Assembly: GCA_017937195.1 (NCBI GenBank)
Contig: JAGBEA010000040.1
Span: 1 to 37,599 of the forward strand
Direction of reading: 5' to 3'
Length of the DNA stretch: 37,599 nucleotides
DNA from: Oscillospiraceae bacterium
Lineage (GTDB): Bacteria; Bacillota; Clostridia; Oscillospirales; Oscillospiraceae
Shown: positions 30,529-37,599 of the stretch, piece after piece
How the letters are laid out: every line of letters begins with the position of its first letter
Numbering within the stretch: position 1 is the first letter of the stretch
Notes under the pieces: model-generated
The model's input: the letters and a program-made list of their open reading frames with translations, nothing else
Databases searched by the model: none
What the model was told of the DNA's origin: nothing
Made by a program: the position numbers and the translations under genes

Positions 30529-31296
30529 ATGAAAAGACGGATTGCAATAGTGGCGCTTTGTCTGGCGCTGTGCCTGCCGACGGGCTGCGGGCAAAAGAGC
30601 GAGGGCGTGGAGCTGACCGTGTTCGCGGCGGCATCCTTGACCGAAACGCTGACGCAGCTGGGCGAGGCATATACGGCGGCGCATCCGCAGGTGCGCATCA
30701 TCTTCAATTTCGACTCCTCCGGCACGCTGAAACGGCAGATCGAGGAGGGTGCGCAGTGTGACATCTTCATTTCCGCCGGACAAAAGCAGATGGATGAGCT
30801 GGAGGGTGTCGTGCCGGACAGCCGCTTTGATATTCTGGAAAACAAGGTGGCGCTGGCAGTGCCGGAGGGCAATCCTGCCGGTATCCGATCCTACGACGAT
30901 CTGGCGGCGGCTCTGCGCCGCGGCGAGCTCCTGCTGGCCATAGGCAATGCCGATGTGCCGGTGGGGCAGTATACGCAAAAGATTTTGACCTACTACGGCT
31001 TGCAGGAGGCGGAGCTGGCATCTTCTGTCACCTACGGCTCCAATGTCAAGGAGGTCACCACGCAGGTCAGCGAGGGGATGGTGGATTGCGGCATCATCTA
31101 TCAGACCGACGCCTTTTCCGCCCACCTGACGGTGGTGGATACTGCCAGCGCCGAAATGTGCGGGCAGGTGATCTATCCTGCCGCTATTTTAGAGCGCTGT
31201 GAAGTCAGGGCGGAGGCGCAGGCGTTTTTGCAGTATCTCACCGGTGAGGCGGGCGACAAGGTGTTTGCCGCCGTGGGCTTCACCCCCATTGCATAG
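30529..31296 (+). CDS. modA: molybdate-binding lipoprotein ModA, 255 aa
   Basis: The extracellular solute-binding protein of a molybdate ABC importer. The signal peptide ends in the lipobox LPTGC (lipidated C20). The mature part has the family motifs VFAAASLTETL, FNFDSSGTLKRQIEEGAQCD, and VPVGQYTQKIL. ModA also binds tungstate, which cannot be excluded. ATG 30529 follows GGAGG. It is the first gene of the nine-gene operon; modB starts 9 bp after it. Confidence 0.94.
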   Translation: MKRRIAIVALCLALCLPTGCGQKSEGVELTVFAAASLTETLTQLGEAYTAAHPQVRIIFNFDSSGTLKRQIEEGAQCDIFISAGQKQMDELEGVVPDSRFDILENKVALAVPEGNPAGIRSYDDLAAALRRGELLLAIGNADVPVGQYTQKILTYYGLQEAELASSVTYGSNVKEVTTQVSEGMVDCGIIYQTDAFSAHLTVVDTASAEMCGQVIYPAAILERCEVRAEAQAFLQYLTGEAGDKVFAAVGFTPIA

Positions 31297-31305
31297 GAGT
31301 GAATT

Positions 31306-31974
31306 ATGGATTGGTTTCCGCTGTACAACTCCATACGCATCGCACTGATCAGCACCGGCATCGTGTTTTTCGCCGGTATTTTCACCGCCTATTACATCGC
31401 CAGAACGCCCCGCTTGGTCAAGGGCGTGCTGGATGTGCTGTTCACACTGCCCCTTGTGCTGCCGCCTACGGTGGTGGGCTATCTGCTGCTGCGGCTGCTG
31501 GGTCCCAAGCGGGTCATCGGCGCGTGGTTTCTGCAGATGTTCGATGTGCCGCTGACCATGGCGTGGTGGTCGGGGATCTTTGCCACGGTGGTGGTGATCT
31601 TCCCGCTGATGTACCGCACCGCAAGAGGCGCGTTTGAGTCCTTTGACGAGACGCTGGCATACTCGGCGCAGTGCTTGGGTCTGCCCAATTCCTACATCTT
31701 CTGGCGTATCCGAATGCCCTACTGCAGGCAGGGGATCTTAGCCGGAACGGTGCTGGCGTTTGCCCGCGCGCTGGGAGAATACGGCGCCACCAGTATGATC
31801 TGCGGCTATACTCCGGGCAAGACCGCCACCGTATCCACCACCGTCTATCAGCTGTGGCGCACTAACGATGACGCCGCGGCGCTGCGGTGGGTGCTGGTGA
31901 ACCTTGCCATCTCCTTTGTGGTGCTTTTGGCAGTGAATCTGCTGGAAAAGCGCAGGCAGAAGGGAGGGGCGTAA
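31306..31974 (+). CDS. modB: molybdate ABC transporter permease ModB, 222 aa
   Basis: A membrane permease of the BPD type, with about five to six TM segments. It carries the EAA-loop region that contacts the ATPase (AQCLGLPNSYIFWRIRMPY) followed by ARALGEYGATSMICG, typical of ModB. The length is normal. ATG 31306 follows AGGAG. The stop is immediately followed by the modC ATG. Confidence 0.94.
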   Translation: MDWFPLYNSIRIALISTGIVFFAGIFTAYYIARTPRLVKGVLDVLFTLPLVLPPTVVGYLLLRLLGPKRVIGAWFLQMFDVPLTMAWWSGIFATVVVIFPLMYRTARGAFESFDETLAYSAQCLGLPNSYIFWRIRMPYCRQGILAGTVLAFARALGEYGATSMICGYTPGKTATVSTTVYQLWRTNDDAAALRWVLVNLAISFVVLLAVNLLEKRRQKGGA

Positions 31975-33012
31975 ATGTCGCTGTATGTGGACATTGAAAA
32001 GAAGCTGGGTTCGTTCTGCCTGCAGGTGAAGCTGGAGGCGGGCGATGAAACGCTGGCGCTGCTGGGCGCATCCGGCAGCGGCAAGAGTATGACTCTCAAG
32101 TGTATTGCCGGCATCGAAAAGCCGGATCGGGGACGGATCGTGGTGGACGGCGAGGTGCTGTTTGACTCGCAGCAGAAGATCGATCTTCCGCCGCAGCAGC
32201 GCCGCGCAGGGTTACTGTTTCAAAACTACGCGCTGTTCCCACAGATGACGGTGGAACAGAATATCCGCGCCGGCGCCAGGCGGGAAAAGGAGCAGAATAA
32301 GCGGGAGGCGATGGTGCAGACGGTGCTGGAGCGCTTTGATCTGCTGCCGCTGCGGCAGCGCTATCCCCATCAGCTCTCCGGCGGCGAGCAGCAGCGCGTG
32401 GCACTGGCGCGCTTGTTGGTGTCTGCGCCCCGCATTTTGCTGTTGGATGAGCCGTTTTCCGCGCTGGACAGCCATCTGCGCTTCCGCTTGGAGCGGGAAG
32501 TGCGGCAGGTGCTGCGGGAGTTTGGCAAGACGGCGGTGCTGGTGTCCCACGATCGCAGTGAAGTATTCCGTCTGGCGCAGCGTATCGCTGTGCTGGATGA
32601 CGGGCAAATCACCGCCGCCGGTACGAAAGCGGAGGTGTTCCGCGCACCCCGCACCCGCGCCGGTGCGGTGCTGACGGGCTGCAAAAACATCTCCGCCGCC
32701 CAAGAGTTGGAAGATGGCACCCTCTATGCCACGGATTGGGGCTTGACGCTGCGTGCGCCGCAAATCTCGCCAAAGACCGCTGCTGTGGGCATCCGGATGC
32801 ACGACATCCGCGCCGGCGGCGGAGAAAACAGCTGCCGCTGCCGCGTGGTGGAGGAGATCGAAAATCCCTTCTCTGTGGTGGTGATGCTGCAGCCCGTCGG
32901 CGGCGGGCAACCCATCGGCTGGGAATTGGAAAAGGCGCTTTGGGAAACACTGCGCAGTGACGAGGTGGAGGTCGCTCTGCCGCCGGAGGCGCTGCTGTGT
33001 CTGGAAGATTGA
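31975..33012 (+). CDS. modC: molybdate ABC transporter ATPase ModC, 345 aa
   Basis: The cytoplasmic ATPase of the importer. Walker A is GASGSGKS (about 31-38), the signature is LSGGEQQRVALARLL, Walker B is ILLLDEPFSALD, and the switch histidine is in VLVSHDRSEV. The C-terminal approximately 100 residues form a shortened TOBE-like regulatory region. ATG 31975 is directly after the modB stop, with GGGAGGGG upstream. Confidence 0.94.
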   Translation: MSLYVDIEKKLGSFCLQVKLEAGDETLALLGASGSGKSMTLKCIAGIEKPDRGRIVVDGEVLFDSQQKIDLPPQQRRAGLLFQNYALFPQMTVEQNIRAGARREKEQNKREAMVQTVLERFDLLPLRQRYPHQLSGGEQQRVALARLLVSAPRILLLDEPFSALDSHLRFRLEREVRQVLREFGKTAVLVSHDRSEVFRLAQRIAVLDDGQITAAGTKAEVFRAPRTRAGAVLTGCKNISAAQELEDGTLYATDWGLTLRAPQISPKTAAVGIRMHDIRAGGGENSCRCRVVEEIENPFSVVVMLQPVGGGQPIGWELEKALWETLRSDEVEVALPPEALLCLED

Positions 33013-33030
33013 GAGAAATGAGGGAACGGG

Positions 33031-34047
33031 ATGAAAAAGATCCACGTGTGTGACGCGGTGGGAATGGCGCTGTGTCACGATATTACGGAGATGAATGACG
33101 GATTCAAGGGCGTTGCTTTCCGCCGCGGCCACATCATCCGGCAGGAGGATGTGGAGCATATGCTGAACATCGGCAAGCGCACCGTCTTTGTGTGGGAGGA
33201 AAACGCAGGCGAGATCCACGAGGACGATTGCGCCAGACGCTTGGCGGCGATGGCGGCTGTGGAGGGCGCCCACTACACCGAGCCTGCCGAGGGCAAGGTG
33301 CTGCTGATGGCGGATCGGCGGGGAATGCTGCGGGTGAATACGGCGCTGCTGGAGAAAATCAACGCCATCGGCGACATTACCATCGCCACGCTGCCCGACC
33401 ACTATCCGGTGGAGTGCGGCGCGCGCCTTGCCTCCATGCGGATCGTTCCGCTGGTGACCAAGGAGGAGCAGATCCTTGCGGCGGAGGCGCTGTGCGCGCA
33501 GGAGAACCTGCTGCAGCTGCACCCCTATAAAAATAAAAAGGTGGGCGTGATCATCACCGGCTCGGAGGTCTACTCCGGCCGCATTGCGGATAAGTTTGAG
33601 CCGGTGGTGCGGCAGAAAATGCAGCACTATCCTGCCGAAATCGTGGGCGTCACTGTCTGTGACGATGAGCTGGAGATGATCGTGGAGGCCGCCAGAGCGC
33701 ATCTGGCCGCCGGCGCGGATTTCCTCATTTTCACCGGCGGTATGAGCGTGGACCCCGATGATCTGACACCGGCGGCCATCCGGCGCTTGGGGGCGGAGAT
33801 CATCACCCACGGCGTGCCTGCCCAACCGGGCAATATGACGCTGGTGGCGTATCTGGGCGATGTGCCCATTCTGGGCGTACCCGGCGCGGCCATCAAGCTG
33901 CCCACCACTATTTTTGATGTGCTGCTGCCCCAAATCTTTGCAGGCGACAAAATTACGAAGAACGAGCTGATCCGCTTGGCGGACGGCGGACTGTGCCAGC
34001 TGTGCAAAAGCTGTCACTGGCCCAACTGCACCTTTGGAAGGTATTGA
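33031..34047 (+). CDS. molybdopterin-binding (MoeA-like) protein, 338 aa
   Basis: The C-terminal part (about 170-315) is a MoCF-biosynthesis domain with VGVIITGSEVYSGRI, the molybdopterin-binding loop FTGGMSVDPDDLTPAAI and GVPGAAIKLP. The N-terminal part is reduced compared with MoeA (about 400 aa). The protein ends in a cysteine-rich tail (GLCQLCKSCHWPNC) that may bind a metal. Such proteins occur near molybdenum hydroxylase maturation genes in Clostridia. A role in molybdenum insertion or cofactor handling is inferred. Gap to modC 18 bp, to moaA 2 bp. Confidence 0.85.
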   Translation: MKKIHVCDAVGMALCHDITEMNDGFKGVAFRRGHIIRQEDVEHMLNIGKRTVFVWEENAGEIHEDDCARRLAAMAAVEGAHYTEPAEGKVLLMADRRGMLRVNTALLEKINAIGDITIATLPDHYPVECGARLASMRIVPLVTKEEQILAAEALCAQENLLQLHPYKNKKVGVIITGSEVYSGRIADKFEPVVRQKMQHYPAEIVGVTVCDDELEMIVEAARAHLAAGADFLIFTGGMSVDPDDLTPAAIRRLGAEIITHGVPAQPGNMTLVAYLGDVPILGVPGAAIKLPTTIFDVLLPQIFAGDKITKNELIRLADGGLCQLCKSCHWPNCTFGRY

Positions 34048-34049
34048 GT

Positions 34050-35003
34050 ATGATCGACAACTACGGCAGACAAGTTCATTATCTGCGCCTCTCGGTGACG
34101 GAGCTGTGCAACCTGCGCTGCCGCTACTGTATGCCGGCGGAGGGCGTGTGCAAGAAGCCCCACGGGGCAATGCTGACGCAGGAGGAGATGCTCCGCGCTG
34201 TGGAGGTAGCCGCTTCACTGGGCATCCGCAAGCTGCGCATTACCGGCGGTGAGCCGCTGGTGAAGCGTAACATCCTCTCCATCTGCGAGCAGGCTGCTGC
34301 GGTGGAGGGCATTGAGGAGCTGTGCCTCACCACCAACGGTATTTTGCTGCCGCAGCTGGCAAAGCCTCTGCGCCGTGCCGGCGTGCAGCGGCTGAATCTG
34401 AGTCTTGATACGCTGAATGCGGAAAAATACGCCCACATCACCCGCTTGGGCACGCTGCAGCAGGCGCTGGACGGCTTGCACGCCGCGCTGGAGGCAGGCT
34501 TTGAGAAAGTGAAGATCAACGCGGTGCTGATGGGCGGCTTTAATGACGATGAGATCCCGGCGCTGGCAGACTTGACGCGGCAGTATCCGGTGGATGTGCG
34601 GTTCATCGAGCTGATGCCGCTGCTGCAAGGGGATGCGTTCACGCCGGATGCCTACATCCCCTGCGATCGGGTGCTGCAGGCGCTGCCGGAGGCGGCGGCG
34701 CAGCAGAGCGACGGCGGTGTGGCGCGGCTGTACCGCCTGCCGGACGCGCAGGGCAATATCGGGCTCATCAGCCCCATCAGCCAGCATTTTTGCCACCGCT
34801 GCAACCGCATCCGCCTGACGGCGGACGGATGGCTGAAGCCCTGCCTGCACAGCGGCGAGGAATTTTTGATCAAGGGTTTGGACAAGGACGAGATGGCGGA
34901 GATGTTCCGCCGTGCCATTCTGGCAAAACCTGCCTGCCACGGCGAGCTGTCGGCGCACAGCCCCTCCCGGGCGGGACGGACGATGAATCGGATCGGAGGA
35001 TAA
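34050..35003 (+). CDS. moaA: GTP 3',8-cyclase MoaA, 317 aa
   Basis: A radical SAM enzyme for the first step of molybdopterin synthesis from GTP. The N-terminal cluster motif is C20-X3-C24-X2-C27 (TELCNLRCRYC). The C-terminal cluster is C-X2-C...C (FCHRCNRIRLTADGWLKPC), and the chain ends in the conserved GG. The length is slightly short but normal for Clostridia. ATG 34050 lies 2 bp after the preceding stop, with GGAAGG upstream; the longer open frame is inside the preceding gene. Confidence 0.95.
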   Translation: MIDNYGRQVHYLRLSVTELCNLRCRYCMPAEGVCKKPHGAMLTQEEMLRAVEVAASLGIRKLRITGGEPLVKRNILSICEQAAAVEGIEELCLTTNGILLPQLAKPLRRAGVQRLNLSLDTLNAEKYAHITRLGTLQQALDGLHAALEAGFEKVKINAVLMGGFNDDEIPALADLTRQYPVDVRFIELMPLLQGDAFTPDAYIPCDRVLQALPEAAAQQSDGGVARLYRLPDAQGNIGLISPISQHFCHRCNRIRLTADGWLKPCLHSGEEFLIKGLDKDEMAEMFRRAILAKPACHGELSAHSPSRAGRTMNRIGG

Positions 35004-35486
35004 ATGATGGCGGATTTTACCCATTTTAATGAGCAGGGACGGGCGAAGATGGTGGATGTAGGCGAGAAGCCGGTCACGCGGCGCACCGCTGTTGCCGCCG
35101 GACGGGTGCTGGTCAATGCCGACACCTTTGCCCTGATCCAAAGCGGCGGCATTAAGAAAGGTGATGTGCTGACCGTTGCCCAGATCGCAGGCATTATGGG
35201 CGCGAAAAAGACGCCGGAGCTGATCCCAATGTGCCACAGCGTGGCGGTGGCCGGCATCGATCTGCAGCTGCGGCTGGATGAGGAGCGCTGCAGCGTAGAG
35301 ATCACCGCCACCGTGAAATGCGACGGCAGAACCGGTGTGGAGATGGAGGCGCTGACGGCGGTATCCGCCGCGGCGCTGACGGTGTACGATATGTGCAAGG
35401 CGGTGCAGAAAGATATGGTCATCGCCGACATCCGGCTGCTTTGCAAGACCGGCGGCGTACACGGCGACTATCAAAGGGAGGAATGA
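35004..35486 (+). CDS. moaC: cyclic pyranopterin monophosphate synthase MoaC, 160 aa
   Basis: MoaC makes cPMP from the MoaA product. Conserved blocks are KGDVLTVAQIAGIMGAKKT, PMCHSVAVAGIDL and the VKCDGRTGVEMEALTAVS region with the active-site lysine and aspartate further on (DMCKAVQKDM). ATG 35004 follows the moaA stop directly; CGGAGGA favours it or the ATG three bases on. The length is typical. Confidence 0.95.
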   Translation: MMADFTHFNEQGRAKMVDVGEKPVTRRTAVAAGRVLVNADTFALIQSGGIKKGDVLTVAQIAGIMGAKKTPELIPMCHSVAVAGIDLQLRLDEERCSVEITATVKCDGRTGVEMEALTAVSAAALTVYDMCKAVQKDMVIADIRLLCKTGGVHGDYQREE

Positions 35487-35488
35487 TG

Positions 35489-35986
35489 ATGTTTACAGCT
35501 GCGGTAATTACCGTCAGTGACCGATGCAGCCGCGGTCAGCAGACCGACACCAGCGGGCCCAATCTGTCCGCGCTGCTGCGGGAATATGGCTTTGATGTGA
35601 CCTATACCGCCCTTGTGGGCGATGAACAGGCGCAGATCGAAGCAGAGCTGCGCAAATGCGCCGACGAGCTGGAGCTGGCGCTGGTGCTGACCACCGGTGG
35701 CACCGGCTTTGCACCCCGCGATGTGACCCCCGAGGCGACCGTGGCGGTGATGGAGCGCCCCACCCCCGGCATTCCCGAGGCGATGCGCGCGGCGTCAATG
35801 GCAATCACCCCCAAGGGCTGCCTCTCCCGCGCCGTGGCCGGCATCCGCGGCCGCACGCTGATGGTGAACCTGCCCGGCAGCAAAAAGGCGGCGCAGGAGA
35901 ACCTCCTTGCGGTCATTGAGCCGCTGCAGCACGGTTTGGAGCTGCTGCGCGGCGAGGGCAGCGTGGATTGCGCTGCGGAAAGGTAG
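35489..35986 (+). CDS. mog: molybdopterin adenylyltransferase-like Mog/MoaB protein, 165 aa
   Basis: A MoCF-domain protein of the MogA/MoaB type that adenylylates or binds molybdopterin. Features are AVITVSDRCSRGQQTDTSG, the loop LTTGGTGFAPRDVTPEAT and VNLPGSKKAAQENL. Three in-frame ATGs occur (35483, 35486, 35489). I favour 35489 because GGGAGG (35476-35481) is 7 nt away from it but too close to the others; the first would overlap the moaC stop. Confidence 0.92.
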   Translation: MFTAAVITVSDRCSRGQQTDTSGPNLSALLREYGFDVTYTALVGDEQAQIEAELRKCADELELALVLTTGGTGFAPRDVTPEATVAVMERPTPGIPEAMRAASMAITPKGCLSRAVAGIRGRTLMVNLPGSKKAAQENLLAVIEPLQHGLELLRGEGSVDCAAER

Positions 35987-35994
35987 GACGGAGG

Positions 35995-36390
35995 ATGAAA
36001 CAAGAACGACCCTCTATGGATGCGTGGCTGCAGGAGGCCAAAGCCCACGCCAACGCGGGGAAGATCGGAATGTACCTGACCCACTGCGGCGTCGTCCGCG
36101 CCAGCGCCAAGGCGGCGGTGCGGCAGGGCGCGGCGGACACAAGATCGGTGGTGGGGATGCACTTTTCCTACGATGCGGAAAAGCTGGAGCAGGTGCTTGC
36201 CCAGACCCGTCAGCATCAGGGGATCTACTATGTGAAGGCGTGGCTCAACGAGGGTGAGCTGCAGGTGGGCGACGAGATTATGTGCGTGCTGATCGGCGGC
36301 GATATCCGCCCGAATGTAGTGGATGCGCTGCAGTATCTGGTGGGCAGGATCAAGGACGAATGCGTGGAAGAAACGGAAGTATACGGCTGA
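35995..36390 (+). CDS. MoaE-like protein, 131 aa
   Basis: The protein resembles MoaE, the catalytic subunit of molybdopterin synthase, especially in GVVRASAKAAV and the block GELQVGDEIMCVLIGG. It is shorter than MoaE (about 150). The lysine-rich end of MoaE, with the catalytic PIWK-like motif, is absent; the chain ends DECVEETEVYG. No moaD is present in the window. It could be a divergent or regulatory homologue with a different partner. ATG 35995 follows GGACGGAGG. The neighbours are mog and xdhC. Confidence 0.7.
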   Translation: MKQERPSMDAWLQEAKAHANAGKIGMYLTHCGVVRASAKAAVRQGAADTRSVVGMHFSYDAEKLEQVLAQTRQHQGIYYVKAWLNEGELQVGDEIMCVLIGGDIRPNVVDALQYLVGRIKDECVEETEVYG

Positions 36391-36406
36391 TAAAGGAGTT
36401 TTGCAG

Positions 36407-37426
36407 ATGAGAAAGATGCTCAAAGAGATGGCGCGGCGCTTGTCCGCCGGTGAGGCACTGGTGCTGGTGACCATTACCGCCGCCACCGGCGCCACCCCCA
36501 GAGGAACCGGCGCCAGAATGCTGGTGGGTAAGGACGGGCGGATCTGCGGCACCATCGGCGGCGGCGCTGTGGAATACCGGTGCGAGCAGGTGGCGCTGCA
36601 GGTGCTGCAAAGCGGCAGCTCCGCCCAGCAGGATTTCGCGCTGAACCGGGAGGATGTGCAGAATCTGGGAATGATCTGCGGCGGCGATGTCAGCGTGTTT
36701 TTCCACTATATTCCCCACGGCGACAAGGACACGCTGCAGCTGGCGCAGGCGGCAGAGCCGCTGTTTGCATCCGGCGCGGCGCTGTGGCTGATCTCCCAAA
36801 TCGGCAGCGGCGGCGCCATGAGTCTGTACACGGCAGAGGAGGGCGTGTGCGGCGGAGCGGTGCCCGATTGGGTGCTGGAAAAGCTGCCCCGCCAGCCGAA
36901 GCTGCTGAAAAACGGGGAGGAGAGCTACTGTGTCGAGCAGATCAACAGCCCCGGACGGGTGTATATCTTCGGCTGCGGTCACGTGTCGCAGGAGCTGGAG
37001 CCGCTGCTGACCCATGTGGGCTTTCGCTGTGTGATGATGGATGACCGCCCCGAATTTGCCAAGCGGGAGCTGTTCCCCACGGCGGAGGAGGTGCAGGTGG
37101 TGGATTTCAACGATCTGGCAGCCTATGTCACCCTCGGCGCGGAGGACTATGCCTGCATTATGACCCGCGGACACGCCTATGACACCAAAATTCAGGCGCA
37201 GATTCTGAAATGCCGCCCCTGCTATGTGGGCGTCATCGGCAGCCGCAAGAAGGCGGCGGGCGTCCGGCAGGTGCTGAAGGAGCAATACGGACTGAGCGAG
37301 GAGGAGCTGGATCTGGTGACCACCCCCATTGGCTTGGAGATCGAGGCGGAGACCCCTGCCGAGATCGCGGTGTCCATCGCCGCCCAGCTGATCCGGCATC
37401 GCGCCACCCATCATCGGGAAGAATAA
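36407..37426 (+). CDS. xdhC: XdhC/CoxI-family molybdenum hydroxylase maturation factor, 339 aa
   Basis: XdhC binds molybdenum cofactor and passes it, usually sulfurated, to xanthine dehydrogenase-type enzymes. The N-terminal XdhC/CoxI domain (about 12-80, VTITAATGATPRGTGARMLV and GTIGGGAVE) is followed by a C-terminal Rossmann domain (about 205-330, VYIFGCGHVSQELEPLL and GVIGSRKKAAGVRQVL). The length is typical. ATG 36407 follows AAAGGAG. It is the last gene of the operon. No hydroxylase subunit gene lies in the window, although the client enzyme should exist elsewhere. Confidence 0.92.
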   Translation: MRKMLKEMARRLSAGEALVLVTITAATGATPRGTGARMLVGKDGRICGTIGGGAVEYRCEQVALQVLQSGSSAQQDFALNREDVQNLGMICGGDVSVFFHYIPHGDKDTLQLAQAAEPLFASGAALWLISQIGSGGAMSLYTAEEGVCGGAVPDWVLEKLPRQPKLLKNGEESYCVEQINSPGRVYIFGCGHVSQELEPLLTHVGFRCVMMDDRPEFAKRELFPTAEEVQVVDFNDLAAYVTLGAEDYACIMTRGHAYDTKIQAQILKCRPCYVGVIGSRKKAAGVRQVLKEQYGLSEEELDLVTTPIGLEIEAETPAEIAVSIAAQLIRHRATHHREE

Positions 37427-37431
37427 AAAAG

Positions 37432-37460
37432 ACCCCCGCAGTGCGTACTGCGGGGGTTTG
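37432..37460 (+). terminator. terminator of the molybdenum operon
   Basis: A perfect 11-bp stem (ACCCCCGCAGT 37432-37442 with ACTGCGGGGGT 37447-37457) is followed by TTT and preceded by an A-run. Confidence 0.9.
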
Positions 37461-37484
37461 CTTTGGCTCTTTAGAGACAAGCAA

Positions 37485-37503
37485 CCCCCGGCTCTGCCGG
37501 GGG
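37485..37503. repeat. short GC hairpin CCCCCGGC-TCT-GCCGGGGG
   Basis: An 8-bp stem with a 3-nt loop, nearly identical to the hairpin at 29719-29733. It lies between the operon terminator and the possible IS start. Confidence 0.5.
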
Positions 37504-37594
37504 CATTAAACTCTTATAGATGGAAAAAGGAGTGCCTCCCATAGTAGAATAGAGCAGGTTCGCCAACCGCACTAACACTAAAGGAGGCAGTCAA

Positions 37595-37599
37595 ATGAA
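37595..37599 (+). CDS. start of an unidentified gene cut by the window edge, possibly an IS transposase
   Basis: AAGGAGG at 37581-37587 lies 7 nt before an ATG at 37595, and the window ends two bases later. The approximately 90 bp upstream (with GGAGTGCCTCC) could be an insertion-sequence left end, but nothing can be proved. Confidence 0.35.

Noticed and set aside
30409..31125. N-terminal extension of the Crp/Fnr frame across modA
   Set aside because: The regulator domain begins at 30408 with a good ribosome site; the extension is antisense to modA and crosses both promoters.

Overview
The window looks like chromosomal DNA of a spore-forming, high-GC Clostridia, most likely Oscillospiraceae/Ruminococcaceae-like. 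Grounds: a spoIID gene with a SigmaE-like -10 box, a DUF1540 protein, M-box and yybP-ykoY-type riboswitches, strong AGGAGG ribosome sites, and Firmicutes-type sigma-A promoters. The taxonomic call is inference; there is no rRNA or marker phylogeny here. Both edges carry fragments that may belong to insertion sequences. No tRNA, rRNA or CRISPR array was seen.

Layout. 1-600: a possible transposase tail, a 31-codon ORF and two short promoter-terminator units that could be small RNAs. 619-5166: spoIID, then a response regulator / histidine kinase / HtrA protease operon. 5236-7140: an unusual in-frame PAP2 phosphatase-GDPD fusion. 7151-9839 (minus strand): a TauE/SafE exporter split into two half-size genes, a DUF1540 protein, and mgtE behind an M-box Mg2+ riboswitch. 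10180-21914: a long plus-strand repair-rich run: radC, uvrB, EamA transporter, ybaK-type deacylase, membrane M28 peptidase, uvrA, small membrane protein, recD2, comF. 22107-28843: an mreB-family gene, a class I aminotransferase, a DUF2461 gene, a cation P-type ATPase behind a predicted Mn2+ riboswitch, and xpt. 29046-29739: a truncated kinase gene and 600 bp of nested palindromic repeats. 29740-37426: a Crp/Fnr regulator divergent from a nine-gene molybdenum operon (modABC, a MoeA-like molybdopterin-binding protein, moaA, moaC, mog, a MoaE-like gene, xdhC).

The most unusual structure is around uvrB. The intact gene is flanked by partial duplicates of its own two ends: 69 bp of the start and 55 bp of the end. 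Between each duplicate and the gene lies an approximately 146-147 bp structured element (Z1 on plus, Z2 on minus). The two elements share linkers and four hairpins whose arms differ by compensatory changes. Each also carries a 14-16 nt inverted copy of the uvrB sequence that spans the duplication junction. The two sides are near-perfect mirror images. A second covarying four-hairpin family (X at 7983-8149 minus, Y at 10941-11099 plus) lies in other co-directional intergenic gaps. Together these suggest a family of small mobile structured elements that insert in and around genes without destroying them.

The other functional theme is metal handling. MgtE is behind an M-box, a P-type ATPase behind a Mn2+-type switch whose aptamer stem and terminator are mutually exclusive, and molybdate uptake and cofactor synthesis sit under a palindromic operator placed at -41.5 of the mod promoter. 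XdhC and Xpt hint at purine/xanthine metabolism, but no molybdenum hydroxylase subunits lie in the window.
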